From the NCBI RefSeq assembly GCF_037038585.1, contig NC_092520.1, forward strand, positions 151,651,104 to 151,715,103: a stretch of 64,000 nt of DNA, in the 5' to 3' direction. Positions 25,901-40,400 of this stretch are shown here, in pieces (position 1 is the stretch's first letter; every line of letters begins with the position of its first letter). A model generated the notes under the pieces. That model ran no database searches and was not told where the DNA came from. It saw only the letters and a program-made list of their open reading frames with translations. Made by a program: the position numbers and the translations under genes. This DNA comes from Patagioenas fasciata (lineage: Eukaryota; Chordata; Aves; Columbiformes; Columbidae).

Positions 25901-28900
25901 AACGGAACAAGCACCAAATTCATCTGGCGAAAAAAAAAATCCCCTTAGCTTTCATGTGAGCAGGCTGCAGGCTGATCAAGATTTCAGATCTGTGGTGTAC
26001 AAGATCCCTCTGATTTCTTTTTCCTTATAGTTTTTTTGCAATGCATTATTATTTTTTACAAAGCAGCATGTTCTTCTCGCAGATCTCTAGACTTAATTAA
26101 TATTTTTCAGTTGAGAATTTAAAACTGATTATCATACCATTCTGTAGCACAATTACATTTATAGATACCTATTGTTAGCCATGCTAGATGAATCTCACCC
26201 ATAGCTTTTGTGTGTTTGACTACTATCTGTCTGTACACTTGACTATTATATCCATGTGCTACAGTGGAGTGTGGTGGATCTTTGCCAATGTAATCATCCT
26301 TTTAATCAGTAGTTTATCTGATGCATTTGTTTGGCTCACTGGAATGAAATTGCTTGTAGCCCTATCATGCATAGGGCAAATACTCTTTCTCCACCTGTTC
26401 CAAGCGACATTTGGTTTACTTACTGCTTAAATTCTTAATCTCAAAAAAACAAATACGTTAGCATGTATAACAAAGGCTGCAATTATGAATTAAATGAAAA
26501 AGCTGATCTTTGTATAGTACCCTATCAGCTGGTGAGAGTACACAACCTGGTAACAATGCATTAAGATACAGATTGGGTGGCACACACTGCAAACTGCAGA
26601 CACAGCCTTGCAGATTTAATCGAACTTTGTGCGAGAAACCTGCTGCTAATGGGTAAGTCTGTGGCTCCTGCAGGACTTCATGCCTAGAAAAAAAATCTAG
26701 TAGTAGCACATTCATGGATTTTGTGTGAAGCCTATCAGAAGAGATAGCACAGACGAAAATTCCTCCCCTTAGAAATTAGTAACCCCAGAATGTCAATAAC
26801 AAAGAATAAATAACATTTTCAGCAAAAAGGTATGAGAAGCCAGCTGGGTCAGTACTCACAGAACAAGGCTGCGTAAGTGACCTTCTCGCACAGGTCACAT
26901 CCTCCCCGACAGGTGTTCATAGTTCTCCCACCTCTGCCAGGGCAGGCATCTAAACAACAGCCCGCTCACCACCACTCATACCCTTCCTCCGCACAGATTT
27001 CTCCTTGGAGGGCTTGCACAAACAATTTTCTCTTTCTCTAGGCTTGCAAGGTAAAGCCAAAGTAAAAAAGAAATGGGATCTGGGGTGTGAATCTCCTTCT
27101 GTATGTCTTTCCAAGAGCATCTCGCAGGGTCTCGGGGAGGCTGTGTGACGATGGGTCTGGTTGCCAATTCGTCACTGTTGCCATGGTAACGGAGCAGTGG
27201 TCCCCTGTGGCTTGGTAAGGGAGCAGCAATGGGAGCACCGAATGTATGCATTGCCTCCTCCTTTGAGGATTCCTGTGACCTGAGTACTCCACTCATTTAT
27301 TTTTTAGAGGCAGTTTTATACAGAAGGTACTTCCCTCACATCACCCCCACCCCCCGCTTTGGTTACTCCACTCCCGGAGCTCTACAGCATCTGTAAATCT
27401 TGTTTGTATGGCATAGGAGAGCTGGCATAGCCGCAAGAGAGCCTCTCGCTTCCTCTGGGAAACACCGTGTCATGTGAAAACAGGAAAAATGAAACCTTGT
27501 TCTGGTAAGCATCTGAATATCAGCACATGCTGACCAGTGTCTGAAGAAGTGCTAGGACAAAGCGATATAATTTTGTCTTTCTGAGCAGGTGAATGAGCAG
27601 CTGGGACAGCAATAGGGTATTTTTCTGCCAAGTGTTTCTCTGCCAACGCGATCGAGTGCAAGTGTGTGTGTGAGGCCCTATTACAGCTAAGGGGAAGCTC
27701 AGGGCAGGCAGAGTTGCTTTGTCCACGTCCCCTCAACTGAGACATTCTGATGTTATTCTTTTTGAGTCTCAATATTGCTGTTTTCTACTTGTTTAAGATA
27801 TTTTTGTTGTAACATTGACATAAATATTATTAATAATGTAAGGCAGTACAGTCCACAGCAGCAAAGACCTACAGACTGGGCTATAGTGAGAGTAGCAGCC
27901 AGGACTGCAGAAACAGGCATTTTTTTGCTGGACAATGAACAATTCAGGCTTGTTTTGGAAAGAAGATCCTTGGATAGTTAAATAATACCACTTGTTTATG
28001 GAACAGACTATTTAGCTCGTCTTCTTAACAAAATGTTGCTAACGGTTCTTTGTTGCTTTCCTTATTATTCTCTCCTAATGCCAAGAGCTTCTTTTAAGGT
28101 AATGGATTTCCTCTCTCAGGACGCCAGGAACAAACACAGCTCTGTATGCATGTAGGTGGTACGGATAAAAAACAAACACACAGAAGTAAAACCCACACAT
28201 TTGCTTTCTTAACTAACTTCCCTATCTTCACTTTTAACTCAGGTTGTTTGAGCTTTCCCTGACAGTGGCTCATTACAACTTGCTATGTAGGGACAGGCCT
28301 CCAGATGCCAAAATCCAAATATTAAAGATCCCATTATGATAGTGGGTTAAGTACCTTTTTGCCCCACTACAATCTGAAGCAGCAGAGATGGGACTAGCCC
28401 AGAACAGCAGTATCAGCCAGAAGGGTTAAAAAGACTTAAACCAGATTCAAAAAACTGTGAGTGGGCTAAAAAAATCTCAGATGTTAAAAACAATAACAAT
28501 TCAAGCCTTTTTACTTGTCTTTGCCTCTGCATTCACACTGAGTTTTCCAGCTTTTCTCCAACATACTACAAGGATTATAATTTAATTTGACTCAGAAAAA
28601 AAACTTCCATTTCTCCTATGCTTATGTGGTTGTAGATGTGGGGCTTGGAGAACATCACCAGGTGCAGCGATGGCCAGGACAGCGCCACTAGGCTTGGCAG
28701 TGCAGAAGTATCTCTACAAAGTAGGCAAGCCCATCTAGGCCCAGTCTCAGAAAGTCTGGAGCCTTCACATTAAAGATGATGGAATTTAACAGCATCCCCC
28801 CACACCTCCTTGCATGGTGGCTTTGTGGCTTGTTCAAAATTAGTGATGAGTACACCCGGACTTATAAGCATCTGGTTCCACACAGATATGAGATTACTAA

Positions 28901-30000
28901 AAATAAGAAGTCATGTTACATGTTAGTGTGAACTGCTTCTTCAGTAATCTAAAGCGAGAACGCAAGAAGATCAGAAACTGAACTGCACATGTTAAATAGC
29001 AAGAATGCTGGTCGGTGCATATAATTAAATATATCTGTCTTGCTGACTCCCACCCCCTGTGCCTTCCCCTAGACATTTTCATGCTTGGCTTAGTGAAAAG
29101 ACTTGGTGCCTCTGAGTGTGATACCATGAAACCATTCAAAATGAAGCTGTCCCCTGAAGAAGACAATCCTGAGAAGGAACAGTGCTGGGCTAGCAGGGGG
29201 TATGAAAGCAGCAAGTAACATAGGGGAGAGGAGATGGCTGGACTTGGGCTGCAGCACCAAGAAGCCTTTTCCATTTACAGCTTTATCCTCCCACAGTCAG
29301 AGCATCAGCTAGAGCTATTTAATGGGATCACGAGGGCTGCTGTACCATTACTTACGGAAGAGGGTATAAAAATGACAGCAGCTAATAAGCACCAATTTCT
29401 CATCAGTCGCCTCATCAGGTTAATTTCCCAAACAGAAGGTTTCAGAGGCTAAATGGCTGGAAATGACATTTCGGCTGCTGGGTCCAGGCCAGTATGGAGC
29501 GAGTAAATCCCTGCGCCTGCACACTCCGTTCTCAACCACAAACAAAAGAGAGCTGCCCTCCATGTACATCCACAGGAGGACATAGATGTCATTAACTGAG
29601 CTGAAAGGCTAAAGCCAGAGTACATTTATTATTCCTCACAATTAAGAGGCAACAGGAGCAGGAACATGAATGTTCCTTTGTCCATAAGTGTCCAGACCGC
29701 ATTCCTGGTCCCGAAGTTCCCTCACAGAAAGGAAGCCTTTGTCTGGAGCTCATGACTGAGGACAGCAAGAAAGCCTTAAAAAAAACCAGACGTGGTGGAC
29801 CAGGGTGGAAACATACCTTTAAGTGAGGAGTTAGTTCAGAGGAGACGTCCGTGTGTCTGAGGGAAGAGGCTGGCTGGTGCAAAGGGCAGAAAGCGGACAG
29901 AGATGCATGTGTGGTCTGAGAGCATGATAAAGGCAGGGAGTGTGTGTTTATGTGTGTAGGAAGGGAGCAAATTGTTTGTAGTGGGAGTGGAGTCCGTGCA
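22900..30000. other. Intergenic DNA, one RFX-type site
   Basis: No open frame here resembles a known family or has convincing splice sites. The stretch around 27.1-27.3 kb is locally richer in CpG and holds the X-box listed separately. The rest is ordinary intergenic sequence. Confidence 0.4.
27177..27190. promoter_or_regulatory. Perfect palindromic X-box (RFX site)
   Basis: GTTGCCATGGTAAC is an exact 14-bp palindrome matching the RFX-family X-box consensus (GTNRCC, short spacer, RGYAAC). RFX factors drive ciliary and related genes. TGACG (27156 region) and CGTCAC (27170 region) half-sites flank it within about 25 bp, and the patch is CpG-richer than its surroundings. It is 9 kb from the nearest CpG island, so a distal enhancer or an unannotated promoter are both possible. 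Confidence 0.5.
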
Positions 30001-30004
30001 CGTG

Positions 30005-30130
30005 AACTATAGATCTCAAAGCTGGAAAGAGCTTGTTGGCCTTTTCATTTTTCCTCCTCTAGCCACTGATGGCTTGAAAAATTGAATCTTCCACTCATTG
30101 CACCAAAGGATTTAATGTAGTATTGTCTGC
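30005..30130 (-). mobile_element. Possible very old L3/CR1 relic
   Basis: The plus strand has ATAGATCTCAAAGCTGGAAA and a following GAGCTTGTTGGCC, resembling a decayed antisense L3/CR1 3' end. The similarity is short and could be coincidental. Confidence 0.25.
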
Positions 30131-33100
30131 TCTAGTATCACCAGTCACTAATTAGGTAATTCTGGCAAAAAATTAAGTGGCAAGATTTGTTCTTTCAAAC
30201 ACTGAGGTTCATTTTTGCCCTTAGTATCACTATCCACGTATTTTTTAACATGCATCTTTTTCCACTAAGATCTATACTTAGCCTTATCGATGAGTATCTA
30301 TGCTGGTTTTCTGTTTTTAAAAGATGTGCCCACATTTGCTGAATTTTTGCTCGAAATTCTTCAGTGCACTGCTAGTAAAATTAATTCACAACAAATTTTC
30401 AAGGCTATTAGAGAGTTACCACCACACTAAAATGTGTTCTGTGCTAGGCTTTTTTCACAATATTTCCACACTTGATTTTCATGGAGATCCTTGCTCCTGC
30501 TTGCCTATATTCCTATTAACTGCTGCTATGGTCATGCCTGTTATTGATGGGTTTCTGGAAAGCTCAGCAACTCAGCAATTTCATAACTGCATTATAAATA
30601 ATTCAATCAACTGTTCTTCCTCACATCTACTTCTCATTTATTAATGGACTTTGTTCTAGGCAATATTTATCATCTCTCGTCACCATCCAATATATGTACT
30701 TGGGGGACGAATGTAATTAATTTGGCGATCCTTCTGCCAAAACTTCCTTCAGTCAGAGATTTGCATGAAGAATACCTGATTATGGTCTGTAGGAATTGGC
30801 CCTGTTTCTGCACACTAGGAACAGGCCAAAGTGAGTGCCCACAGGTGGGCAATGGCGTCCCACGGACTTTTTAACCCACAGGCATCTTAAGAGAAGCATG
30901 AAAAGGTGGGTTTATACATATGAGAAGTGGAAGGTGAAGGACATGGGGGAAGCCTGGCAAGGTGAAAGAGGATTCTGTGACATAAGAGCAGAGTAAACTG
31001 AAGATTTTATATTATTAACTCATGTTAAACTCTGGTTAGGTTTGGGGGGGTTTGTTTGTTTGTTTTAAACTTTACAAATAACAGAGGAGTGGATTTTATC
31101 TTTCCCCCTTTTTCAATCACCAGGCAGCTGTGCAAATATTTTAGCATGTGATTGTGGAAGCACAAGACTGAAAACTTCTGAATCCTGCCAAGAGAAAAGT
31201 ACAGGAAAACAAAAGGCAAACGCCTGGGGTAGATCTAGCTGCCAGGATCTCCTGTGCCCAGGGAATTACACAAAGGAAAAGGGAGATGTCTGATAGCTTT
31301 CACTGCTTACAGTGACAGTGTCCTGGGTTAGAAGGAAACACAGACTTTTGTAGTCTTTTTGAAGGAGGGTAGCAAAGGTATCCGAGCAATTAGCAGTCTA
31401 CTAACTCACGGCTTTCTTGAAGGTTGTTGGCTTTACCTGCAGCACCAACTGCTTGTATTGTACCTGCTTAAGATGGTGAGTTCTCAGGTTGCAGGTAAAC
31501 TGAAAACCTACTTTAGGCAGTGTGGTAAGTTGGTCTTTGAATTTAGGAAATCAGAGCTATATGCCTGCTCTACAGCTATACTGGCCTGGCATGAAACAGA
31601 TCTTCCTCCAGCAGCTTAAGGGTTCATCAGCAAAGCAGGGATTTGGGCCAGCTGACTAAAGTCACATCTCTTCACAAGTTCTCTCAGGAGTTTTTGCTAC
31701 TTAAGTGTGGGCAGCAGGTGATAACACAAACCTAAACATGCCACAGCCAGGAATCAAGTTGCACTGATTGTCTGCCAAAGAATCCTATCTTATTACTGCA
31801 AGGGAACAAATTAATCCATAAAAAATTAGCTTTTGCTTGCAGCAGTGTCTTTTGCCATGCTCATTCAGTGATTCCTCACATCAAATGACAGAACAGCTTT
31901 GTCTTTCCCTCCTGCTTAAACTAAAGCCATAGGTCATGCTGTAACTGTATCCTATCTCCCAGCGATGGCAAATGCTAAATTTTGCAAAAGAATGCATACC
32001 AATCCATCCTGCTGGGGAGAAGTCAAAGGAGCAAGATTTCTTCCTGAAGGTCATCATTCTGTGCCCTGAAACATAGAACTGGTGGTACTTCTCATTTTTG
32101 TTAGGCCCATATGATAGCTGAAGTTGCCCAAACAAACAAAAAGCCTTTGGCTGTGCTGCATGTAATCTCCCATCCCAGGGAATTAAGCAGGTGGTTATTA
32201 AAACTGCAATAACACCCACACTGCAAGCACATTTAAACCCTAAAGGAAGAAATTATCCCTTCCATCAAAGACAGCAAAATCATTTAATGATTTCAGGAAG
32301 TCTTCAGACTCCAAACTTCCTCTAACCATTTTTATTCTACTTCCATTTAATTACCTGAATGATTAATTAAGGTTAATCAGCTAATGTGTTGCACCATGCT
32401 TTGAATAAGTAAAGCACTTTATAAATAATTGGCATGAATTGTTTACTAGGCTACTATTTATTTCACTGTTTTTGCTCTCTGGGCTCTTCCTATTCCTTTT
32501 CATATTCACTTTCAGAGGCAGTGGCCAGTGCTGCCATGGCTATTATTTCTAACCCGAGTTATCCAGCCAGCAACGCCATTCCCCTGTGGCTATTTCAAGA
32601 AAATATAGCTTTTCTGGCATCCTCACAGGTATTTTCATGGAACCTGACTTTGCAGCAAAGACCTTTTGCCCTGTTATCCACTTAACAGCATTTTTACCTT
32701 GACACCAGGCTCAGACTCCAGCCTTGCAGCATCTACCCCCTGCCCGCATCTGCACAGCAGTGGTAACAGACGGAGACTCCCCTTGCTTGGCATGACAGCA
32801 GAAACCAGGGGTCGTTGCAGCCTCTCCCAAAATGGGATTGATTTCCCAATCAAGTCCTGGAAATATCTGCAATTCTGTCTTTCCTTTAGGAAGCTTAACC
32901 AGGGCTGTCTTGGTGTCGCAGGGCCTGAGCACAGACTACAACAGACTCATGGTTAATGTGGCCTCCAAGGACAAAGAGGAGATTTGTCTGCAACAGAAAT
33001 CTCAGCTTTCTGAAAAAGGCTTGAGGCCACCTCCCAGCGTCTCCACAGTCTTGTATGAGACTGAGCAGGCCATTTACAACTACATCTACAAGCAATGGTT

Positions 33101-36100
33101 TTGGGTGTCTCCAGTTGTGGTTGAGAGACCAGAGACAGGACTTCAAAAACCAGGATGTATCCCTCCAACTGAAATTAGCGGGCTCCATAATTATCATCTC
33201 TGTGAGGTAAATGTAAAAATTACTGGGTTTGCTTTGTTTTTGTTTAACTGTCAGCCATACAAATTCTGCTTTATAATTGAGAGTCAAGTCAAGTTCTTTC
33301 CTTCTTACTCATAAGTAACATTCAACAGGCCAAAACAGGCCACAGTGATGCCAAAAATATAACTCTTTGGAACTTGGTAAACAATTTTGTTGATACTGCT
33401 GAAAACAGAGCAGAATAATTTTCTCCTAGCGTGTTGGCTTTTCAGAGGTAATGACAACTCATTTCTTTGAGTCACTGAACTCGGCAAACCCAACTGTGAC
33501 TGCAACCAGGGCAGGCTGAGCTGGTGAATCTCGTGATCCTTTCTCTCATGTTCCAGTTTGTTTGAACTCCTTCTAGGGTCTCTGAAGCAAAAGACTGTCT
33601 CACATTCAGACAATAAAGCGGCAAAGGACAAGGCCAGAAATAAAGTCCCTGTAATGTTCCTGTCTTCCTTGCCTAGGTCACTGCTAGACAAGCATAGGAC
33701 TATTTCTAAGCAGAGAAGGGAAAGAAGAGAGGAAAGCATGGTACTAATTCGGTCCTCACAATCTCCTTTCCTTCTCCGTCCTCAGATTAGAAGCAGCTGT
33801 TCAGCATGGTTTTGGGGGCACTATGAAGCCCTGTTTTCTTCTAATCCTTCCTTGCCCCTCATTAACTCTGGAAGAAGGCTGCTAACAGCACTGGTTGCCA
33901 GCCACGGTGGCCATGCAAAGCATCCATTCCAAATTCTCCAGGTAAGTCCCATAGTGATGTCCAGGGGTTCACAAGTGCCAGTCACAGTCCCCAGTGCTGA
34001 GAAATGACAAGATCTGCCGTGAGTCAGCAACTGAGGAGCAAGGAGCCAGGGAACAAAACAGAGGAAGAAAAGCAAAGGGAAACAAATGGACAGAGCAGAA
34101 AAGCATACAGAAAACAAAAGAGATATCAGAGCCATTTAATACATTTTAACTAATTTGTGACTGGCATTTAAATACCAGGAGAGCTAGTTAAAGCACCAGA
34201 AAGATAGCGTACTTGTCCTGAAACCTGTATGCACATGACACAGGTATTATAGAGGCAGTATTGAGAATTCAAATATAGGGGTTCAAGTCTATGTATTACT
34301 GTGTGTATGTGCATGTTACGTGGTATCAACAACTCTGAGAGCGGAAAATCATGAGTGAGGCCTTGCATTATAACACAATAGGCTTTAAAACCTTAAGATT
34401 TTGAGTGTTCAAAAAAGCAACAACAACAACAACAAACCAAAAATACCCACAACAAAACAAAACAGGACTATGAGCACTTTTTTGCTACAATTGCAAAAGT
34501 GAACAGAAGTGGTTGCTGAAGTTTGTCTGTCTGTCACCCATTGGTACCTGGGCTGCAGAAGGCACACAAACCAGCTGGTGAATTCTCTGCTGCAAATATA
34601 AATTTGCCCTAACTGTCCTGACTGATGGCTTTCTCTGATAGACATAAACAGCAAATGACAAATTTGGAACAAATTGAAGCTGGTGAGATGCTGCCTGAGT
34701 GCCCGCTACAGAATGTGAGGAACAGCCTTATGGAGAAGACTGGGCAGAAGAAAAAGTTTATAAGGGTTTTGTCTTTTTTTTTCACCGAATCAAGAAGGAA
34801 ACAATATATGTAGATTCCTTGTCTTTGACCACAGTTGCTCTGTGAGACCAGGGTGATCAGTTTCTGTGGCTCATTAACTCAGGCTACTGATATTTCATGG
34901 AGATCAATGTATCATTTAATAGGGAGAAGCTTTTCAGCTCTGCAAGATTTTATCTGCTGATGACTACCATGATATTTATAGACATATCCATCAGGGTAAC
35001 AGCAGGAAGCAATTCTCTAGGGGTTGAATTTGGTGGATTCCCCCCATTTAAACTCCATTATGGATGCTGCTTTCTGTACAGGATTAACCACTTAACTCAC
35101 TGAATCCTGAACATCATCAGCTATTGTTCACAAGAACTGATGATATCCATAGCTTAGTTGTGGGATGGTTGACTTGTTTTCAGCCTCAATTATCTTTTCA
35201 AAGAATGAGGTCCTTTGTTAACCTCTGACTTGCTAAGCAATGTGTAGGCAGCCTATAAAGTACTTCCCAGTCTCCTTTTAACCCTATGATTTGGGCAGCT
35301 CTAGAGATTTAGTCCCATGATTGTCCTATTTCTGACCAGTCTGAATTTTCAACTGTCACATGAATAGCAAGACCAGAGAACCAGCTTTAATCGCAGCAAG
35401 CTTAGGAAAATAAACAACAGTGGCTTGGAAGATCAAGGCAGAAACTATGTGCATATTATGCAAAGTGCTTTAATGCTTTCAGCCTAACTTTTGGTAATGA
35501 TTTACAGAGCGTGCTTCCCTGCTGAGACTATTTTGAGAGTCATCTCCTTTGGGCATTTAGCATGCACTGATTCTATCTCCTAAAATTATCTGAGTATCTT
35601 TCTAGTATTGAATTTCTTCTGGTGAACACACCTTTTGGCATGAGACAGCCTTGCAAGGGGAGCTTAGAATAAGCCTATTGTTCTAGCAGATCACAGTGCA
35701 TTGGGAATGTTAACTGCTGCTTAATTTGACACAGAAAGACGGATGCTGAGTCCTGGCATGGACAAGTGTTCTTGAATACAAAAAACAAATACGAATTATT
35801 TAAGGTTTTGTTTCTAATCACCAGAGCTATCACCAGCCATGTCTGTCCACCCTTTCTCCCTTTCAAACTTACTGTGACATCCTCACCCCCCTATTTCTCT
35901 TAACCTTCTCTCATGTTTACAGCGACCTCCACCCTCATGACTTGTTTGGATTCCTGGTAACAGCCTGACACACCAGCACGCAGCTCTCATCTTCCTTTGC
36001 CTACTGCTCTCCTAGTGCTTTCTCGCAAATAGACTTAAAGAGAAACATGAGGGGAGATTCGATGTTCCTTGAGTGCAAGAATGAAATTCCAAGTCTCTGG

Positions 36101-36600
36101 TAGAACTCATTACATTTTCCATTCTTGAAGGTCTGGTCAAAATTCGTGCACAAATCTCATTCCCATTACTTTGCTCTTGCGTAATTTTATTCTGTTAGTC
36201 TATACAGTTGCAGTGTACTCTTGCTTCTTTGCTTTACACTAGTCCATTTCTTTTCATCCAGCTATGTCAGAACAGTCCATAAATACAACTTAAACTACAA
36301 AACTAATAAGTCTTCTGTCAGGTAGATAAGACAATGACATTATCATCTCTGTTTCATGAAAAGAGAAGCTGGTGTTCAGAGAGATAAAAATTTTACAGGA
36401 AGAAGCCTCTGGTCATTAAACCCTAATCCAAGACAGCCTGGGATCATTTTAATGCTTGAAATGTACTTATCCAGGACACTTTTAATTTTTAGCTAAATCG
36501 ATACACTTGTGCAAGTCTATTAATTAGTAGAATTGGTTTTGAAAAATGACTACATTATATAGTCCCTTAATCATCTTAGAAACACCTGGAACAGCTTAAG
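30131..36600. other. Intergenic DNA, nothing recognised
   Basis: No supported gene. A CAA microsatellite lies near 34418-34438 and a short TTTG repeat near 31049-31066. A 160-codon frame at 32832-33314 and a 149-codon frame at 33558-34007 have no family features or flanking splice consensus that would support them. Confidence 0.4.
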
Positions 36601-37091
36601 AAGTCATCATCAGGTCCCTCACCTTGCCAGTGACACTAACAGATCTTAAATGCCCTGCCCAGCCCCACCAAGAACTCTCACACTGCACCTCCTACCCAGT
36701 GGTCCTGGGAAGGAGGGCTCCACTTGAGCCCCATCCTGGGTACCCAGGCCTGGCCTGAGCTACAGCTGTAGCTGTGTAAGTCTGCAGACCTCTCTCCGTC
36801 TCCTGGGTGGACATTGGACCTATGTTGTACTCCTGCCTGCTGCTGCTCCTGACTGCACTCCCAGAATGGACCTTGAACCTAATTAATCACCTCACCTTGC
36901 CTGGTGTGGTTGATGGAACCTATTATCAGCACCCAATGCTGACCATCCTGCTCAGGTTGCTTGGGTTGCGACTGCACCCTGGTTGGGGAGGACACTGGCC
37001 CTGCCTGACCTGAGCTCACCCTTGGCTCACAGCTTGTCCCCTGCTCTTTCTGCTCCCCAACACCCTTGTCCCCATCACCAGGTCATTCTAA
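36600..37091. other. GC-richer, C/T-rich block upstream of a CR1 fragment
   Basis: About 490 bp of CCTG-, CTGAC- and CCTTG-rich sequence, clearly richer in GC than both flanks, running directly into the 5' end of the CR1 fragment at 37092. It does not resemble CR1 itself. It may be part of an LTR or another dispersed repeat, but I cannot identify it and see no terminal repeats or coding motif. Confidence 0.35.
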
Positions 37092-37417
37092 GCAAAAGGC
37101 CTGTAAGAAAGATGGGAACAGACTTTTCAGCAGGACCTGGTGCAATAGGACAAGGGGTAGTGGTTTTAAACTAAAGGAGGGGAGATTCAGGCTAAATGTG
37201 AAGAAGAAATTTTTTACAATGAGGGTGGTGAAACCCTGTCCCAGGTCACCCAGAGAGGTGGTAGATGCCCCATCCCTGGAGACATTCAAGGCCGGGCTGG
37301 ATGGGGCTCTGAGCAACCTGATCTAGTTGAAGATGTCCCTGCTCATGGCAGGGGGTTGGACTAGATGACCTTGAAGGTCCTTTCCAACTCAAACTTTTCT
37401 ATGATTCTACGATTCTT
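37092..37417 (+). mobile_element. CR1 LINE 3' fragment, sense
   Basis: Starts near GTAAGAAAGATGGGAACAG and runs through the CR1 3' coding end (the frame includes CPRSPREVVDAPSLETFK) and the 3' untranslated part. It ends TTTTCTATGATTCTACGATTC near 37417. It is the same subfamily as the antisense copy at 43.6-44.1 kb, judged by the shared residues of the coding tail and the CTTTCCAACTCAAAC motif. Confidence 0.92.
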
Positions 37418-40400
37418 ACATTGGAAATGCTGGAAAATATCTCATGAGCCAGCAAGCCACCTTGGTCCAAACTCTTTTCAGTGGTGGTTTAAAAGCAGCC
37501 ACTGATTTTGCAGTGAGGTGGCTGCCAAGTACGAACACCAGACATTGTGTTACTGCTCTCCAGATGAGCCAGTATTAATCCAGGGCAAGAGTAAGTTGCT
37601 GTTGGAATGCCATGCTGAATTCCCCTGGTTGCATCTGCTCAAGGATGACTGCAGTGGGAGATGGGATAGTTACAGCTTAAAGTTCACTCTAATAAATTAA
37701 AAACTTTTAAAACACGACTTGCCCCAACTTTGCTAGAGTTCCAAAGGATATTAATTACAGTTTACTAGCTTTTCTGTAATGTTTCAAGCAAGTTCTTTCA
37801 GGCTGTCTACATTGAGTCATTTTTTGGAAATAATCATTTTGGATCTAACCCTAAATGAGACACTATTTCAGATTTAGTAATACAGACTGGGTTTTCAACT
37901 TCCTCCGTGAACAGGCATCTGGAATCTAACGTGTCTAGAAAATTTTGGCCTGCCTGTTCAGCCTGGCTGTGCTCAGGCTGCTCTCAAAGCTGAAAACCTC
38001 ACTGAGAGACAAGGGTTAGATTCCTCACGGCCTGCCCTTCCCCCAGTGCCAAGAAGTAAACACGTATGTCTAAGGCTACGTAAACTAATTAGACACCTAA
38101 TCCTACTTTTGTCTGCATCTGGTGTTGCTGAGAAAGATGAGAAGGAGCAGCAAGTAAGGGAGGAACAGAGGGAAAGAGAACATCAGCCTGTCAGAGAAAC
38201 TGTGGCCAATACACGGCTCTGAACGTTCATTTTACGTGAACTGTAAGTATACCTCTCAAACCAACATGATCCTAAAATAGCACATAGGTGTTCAAAACGA
38301 CAGGAATAAAACCTCCCCAAAAGAGAGGTGTTGCACTTTCATTGACTACATTAAAAAGCCCAGAGGCAAATTAATAAAAAACCCAATATATTCTTAATTA
38401 CTATATAGAGTTTGTGAGCAAAATATCAAGCAGGGGAGTCCTGCCCACCGCAGTTCTCCTGCCAGAAGGGCACCAGGGAGTGTGCTCCCCGTGAAGTGCA
38501 AGACACAACAGTTGCATCAGCGAAGAACCCCTTCCCAGTGGGTCCTCTCCCAAGGCTCTGGCACCGCTACCACACAACTCTGCAGCACAGCTGGCTTTCC
38601 TGAAACAACCTCTCAGTACAACTTCTGCGAGCATCGCAAGACCTGGCCAAATCAGAGCCAGGACCAGCAGCCTGAGAGGCAGAAGTCTGCTAACTTCTGT
38701 AACGTTTTCTGTGATTTCTAATTCAAGACGCAGGAATGCATTGTTCATAGTGATAATTAACAAGAGATCCCAGTAAACGTACACTCAAAATGAGGGACAT
38801 ATGTCTCACAAATACTGAAAAAAAGAAGTACAGAGAAGTTAGAAAGCTAGGTTAAAAATGAGAAAAAATATATTTTCTGAAATCACCTCCTTTGCCTTAT
38901 GGTACAAATACTTTCAGGATTCACGCTGTCAAGCACTTCTCCCAACCATGAGAACATGTTTGCTTTTGAAAAAGAGAATAGGTGGAGATCGATGGATGAC
39001 AACCGATTTCGGCAGGTAGGGCTCTGAGAAGAGGTATTAACTATTAGAAGGGATTGCTACTCTAAATCAGTGAGCAAAGAGATGCTGTGCTAGGCAAACA
39101 AAATTTAATTGACCTACAGTGATGACAGGCTTTAGTATTTTCTCACAGATAATCACTGGTTGCAGAAAAGAAGATGCCTTAGGCCTTTAACCAAATTGGT
39201 CACCTTAAAGCTATGAAATGCCCCACCCAGCACTAATTATTGCTATTATAACAGTAAGAATGACATCAAAAGTAACAGCTGTTGTTCTTTGACTGCTGTC
39301 TTGCCAAGGCTGGTATTTTGTTTGATGAAGCAAAGAAAAAGGCTTGATCAACTTAAAACCATGCTTTGTTTCAAAAAGCTTTTGCCATTATCTGAATAAA
39401 ACTCAAGCTTCAACAAGTTGAGAAAACAACTCTGTGTTTCCTGTTTCCCAGTTTCCAGAATTTGCACTTTACACAGTGTTTTGTGCATCTGTGATGAAGA
39501 TTAAAAGGGGAATTTGCTCATGCTTTTATGTTATGTGATACCCCACGGTTGGACTGTGGCTGTGACTACCCCTGTAGGTGCCTTTTCTGCCTTCTACCGT
39601 CCTCGCCTGTTGTTCATGCAGGTTTTCATGCAGCCAAAATAAGAGGTGACTGCTTCTAAATAAAGTAACTAGGAACATCAGCAGGTGGTCTCAAAATCAG
39701 ATGCCTCTTACTCGTTCTATTTTTGAAACAACAAAATAGGTTTGATTCTGTGCCACCATGCTGGGTGAGATAAGAAAGCGGAGCACCACGATCGGCCATC
39801 TGTTCAATGCACAGCCAGAAAGTGTTCACCTTCACCCAGCCAAGGGCTCTGACAACCAACTACCAGGAGCTCGGGAAGCCCTGAACCTGGGCTAATTGAA
39901 GGGATCTGCAGCCACATATCTCCATATTTTATAGTGATGTACCGCTGATGGAAATTACAAGCAAATTACATGTTCTGGCATATCATGGTCCAGCCAGACC
40001 CAAACAAAAGCACATGGTGGTAAGGACAGAGCACTGCACACTGGGACCTGTGGTCTCTGTGGCACTCATTGCTTTATTAGACTTGCTGAGAGGCTAGTGT
40101 GTACTACAAAACTCCACAGCCTTCCTAGAAACTATCCTTTCCTCATGACTATCCTTTCCTCAGCTTTGCTTTTATAACTTCCAGCTCTTCTGTTTGTTTT
40201 TATATGGGTGTAAGAGGGTTTCTTTCTCTTCAAAACAAATCATAGGGCCCCACTGTTTCTGGCTCAAAGTCTCCCTAATGCTGCTAATCTCATATTAACA
40301 GCCTACTGACACAGAAGAGACCACAGAAAAGAGTGATTGCCAGCTCTCTGGCCCTGTGACCGTGTGCTGGTCAGATCTGGATTAATACTTGAGGCGATTT

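Noticed and set aside
25573-25959. 128-codon plus-strand frame
   Set aside because: No family motif or repeats, and no flanking splice or promoter signals. Consistent with a chance frame.
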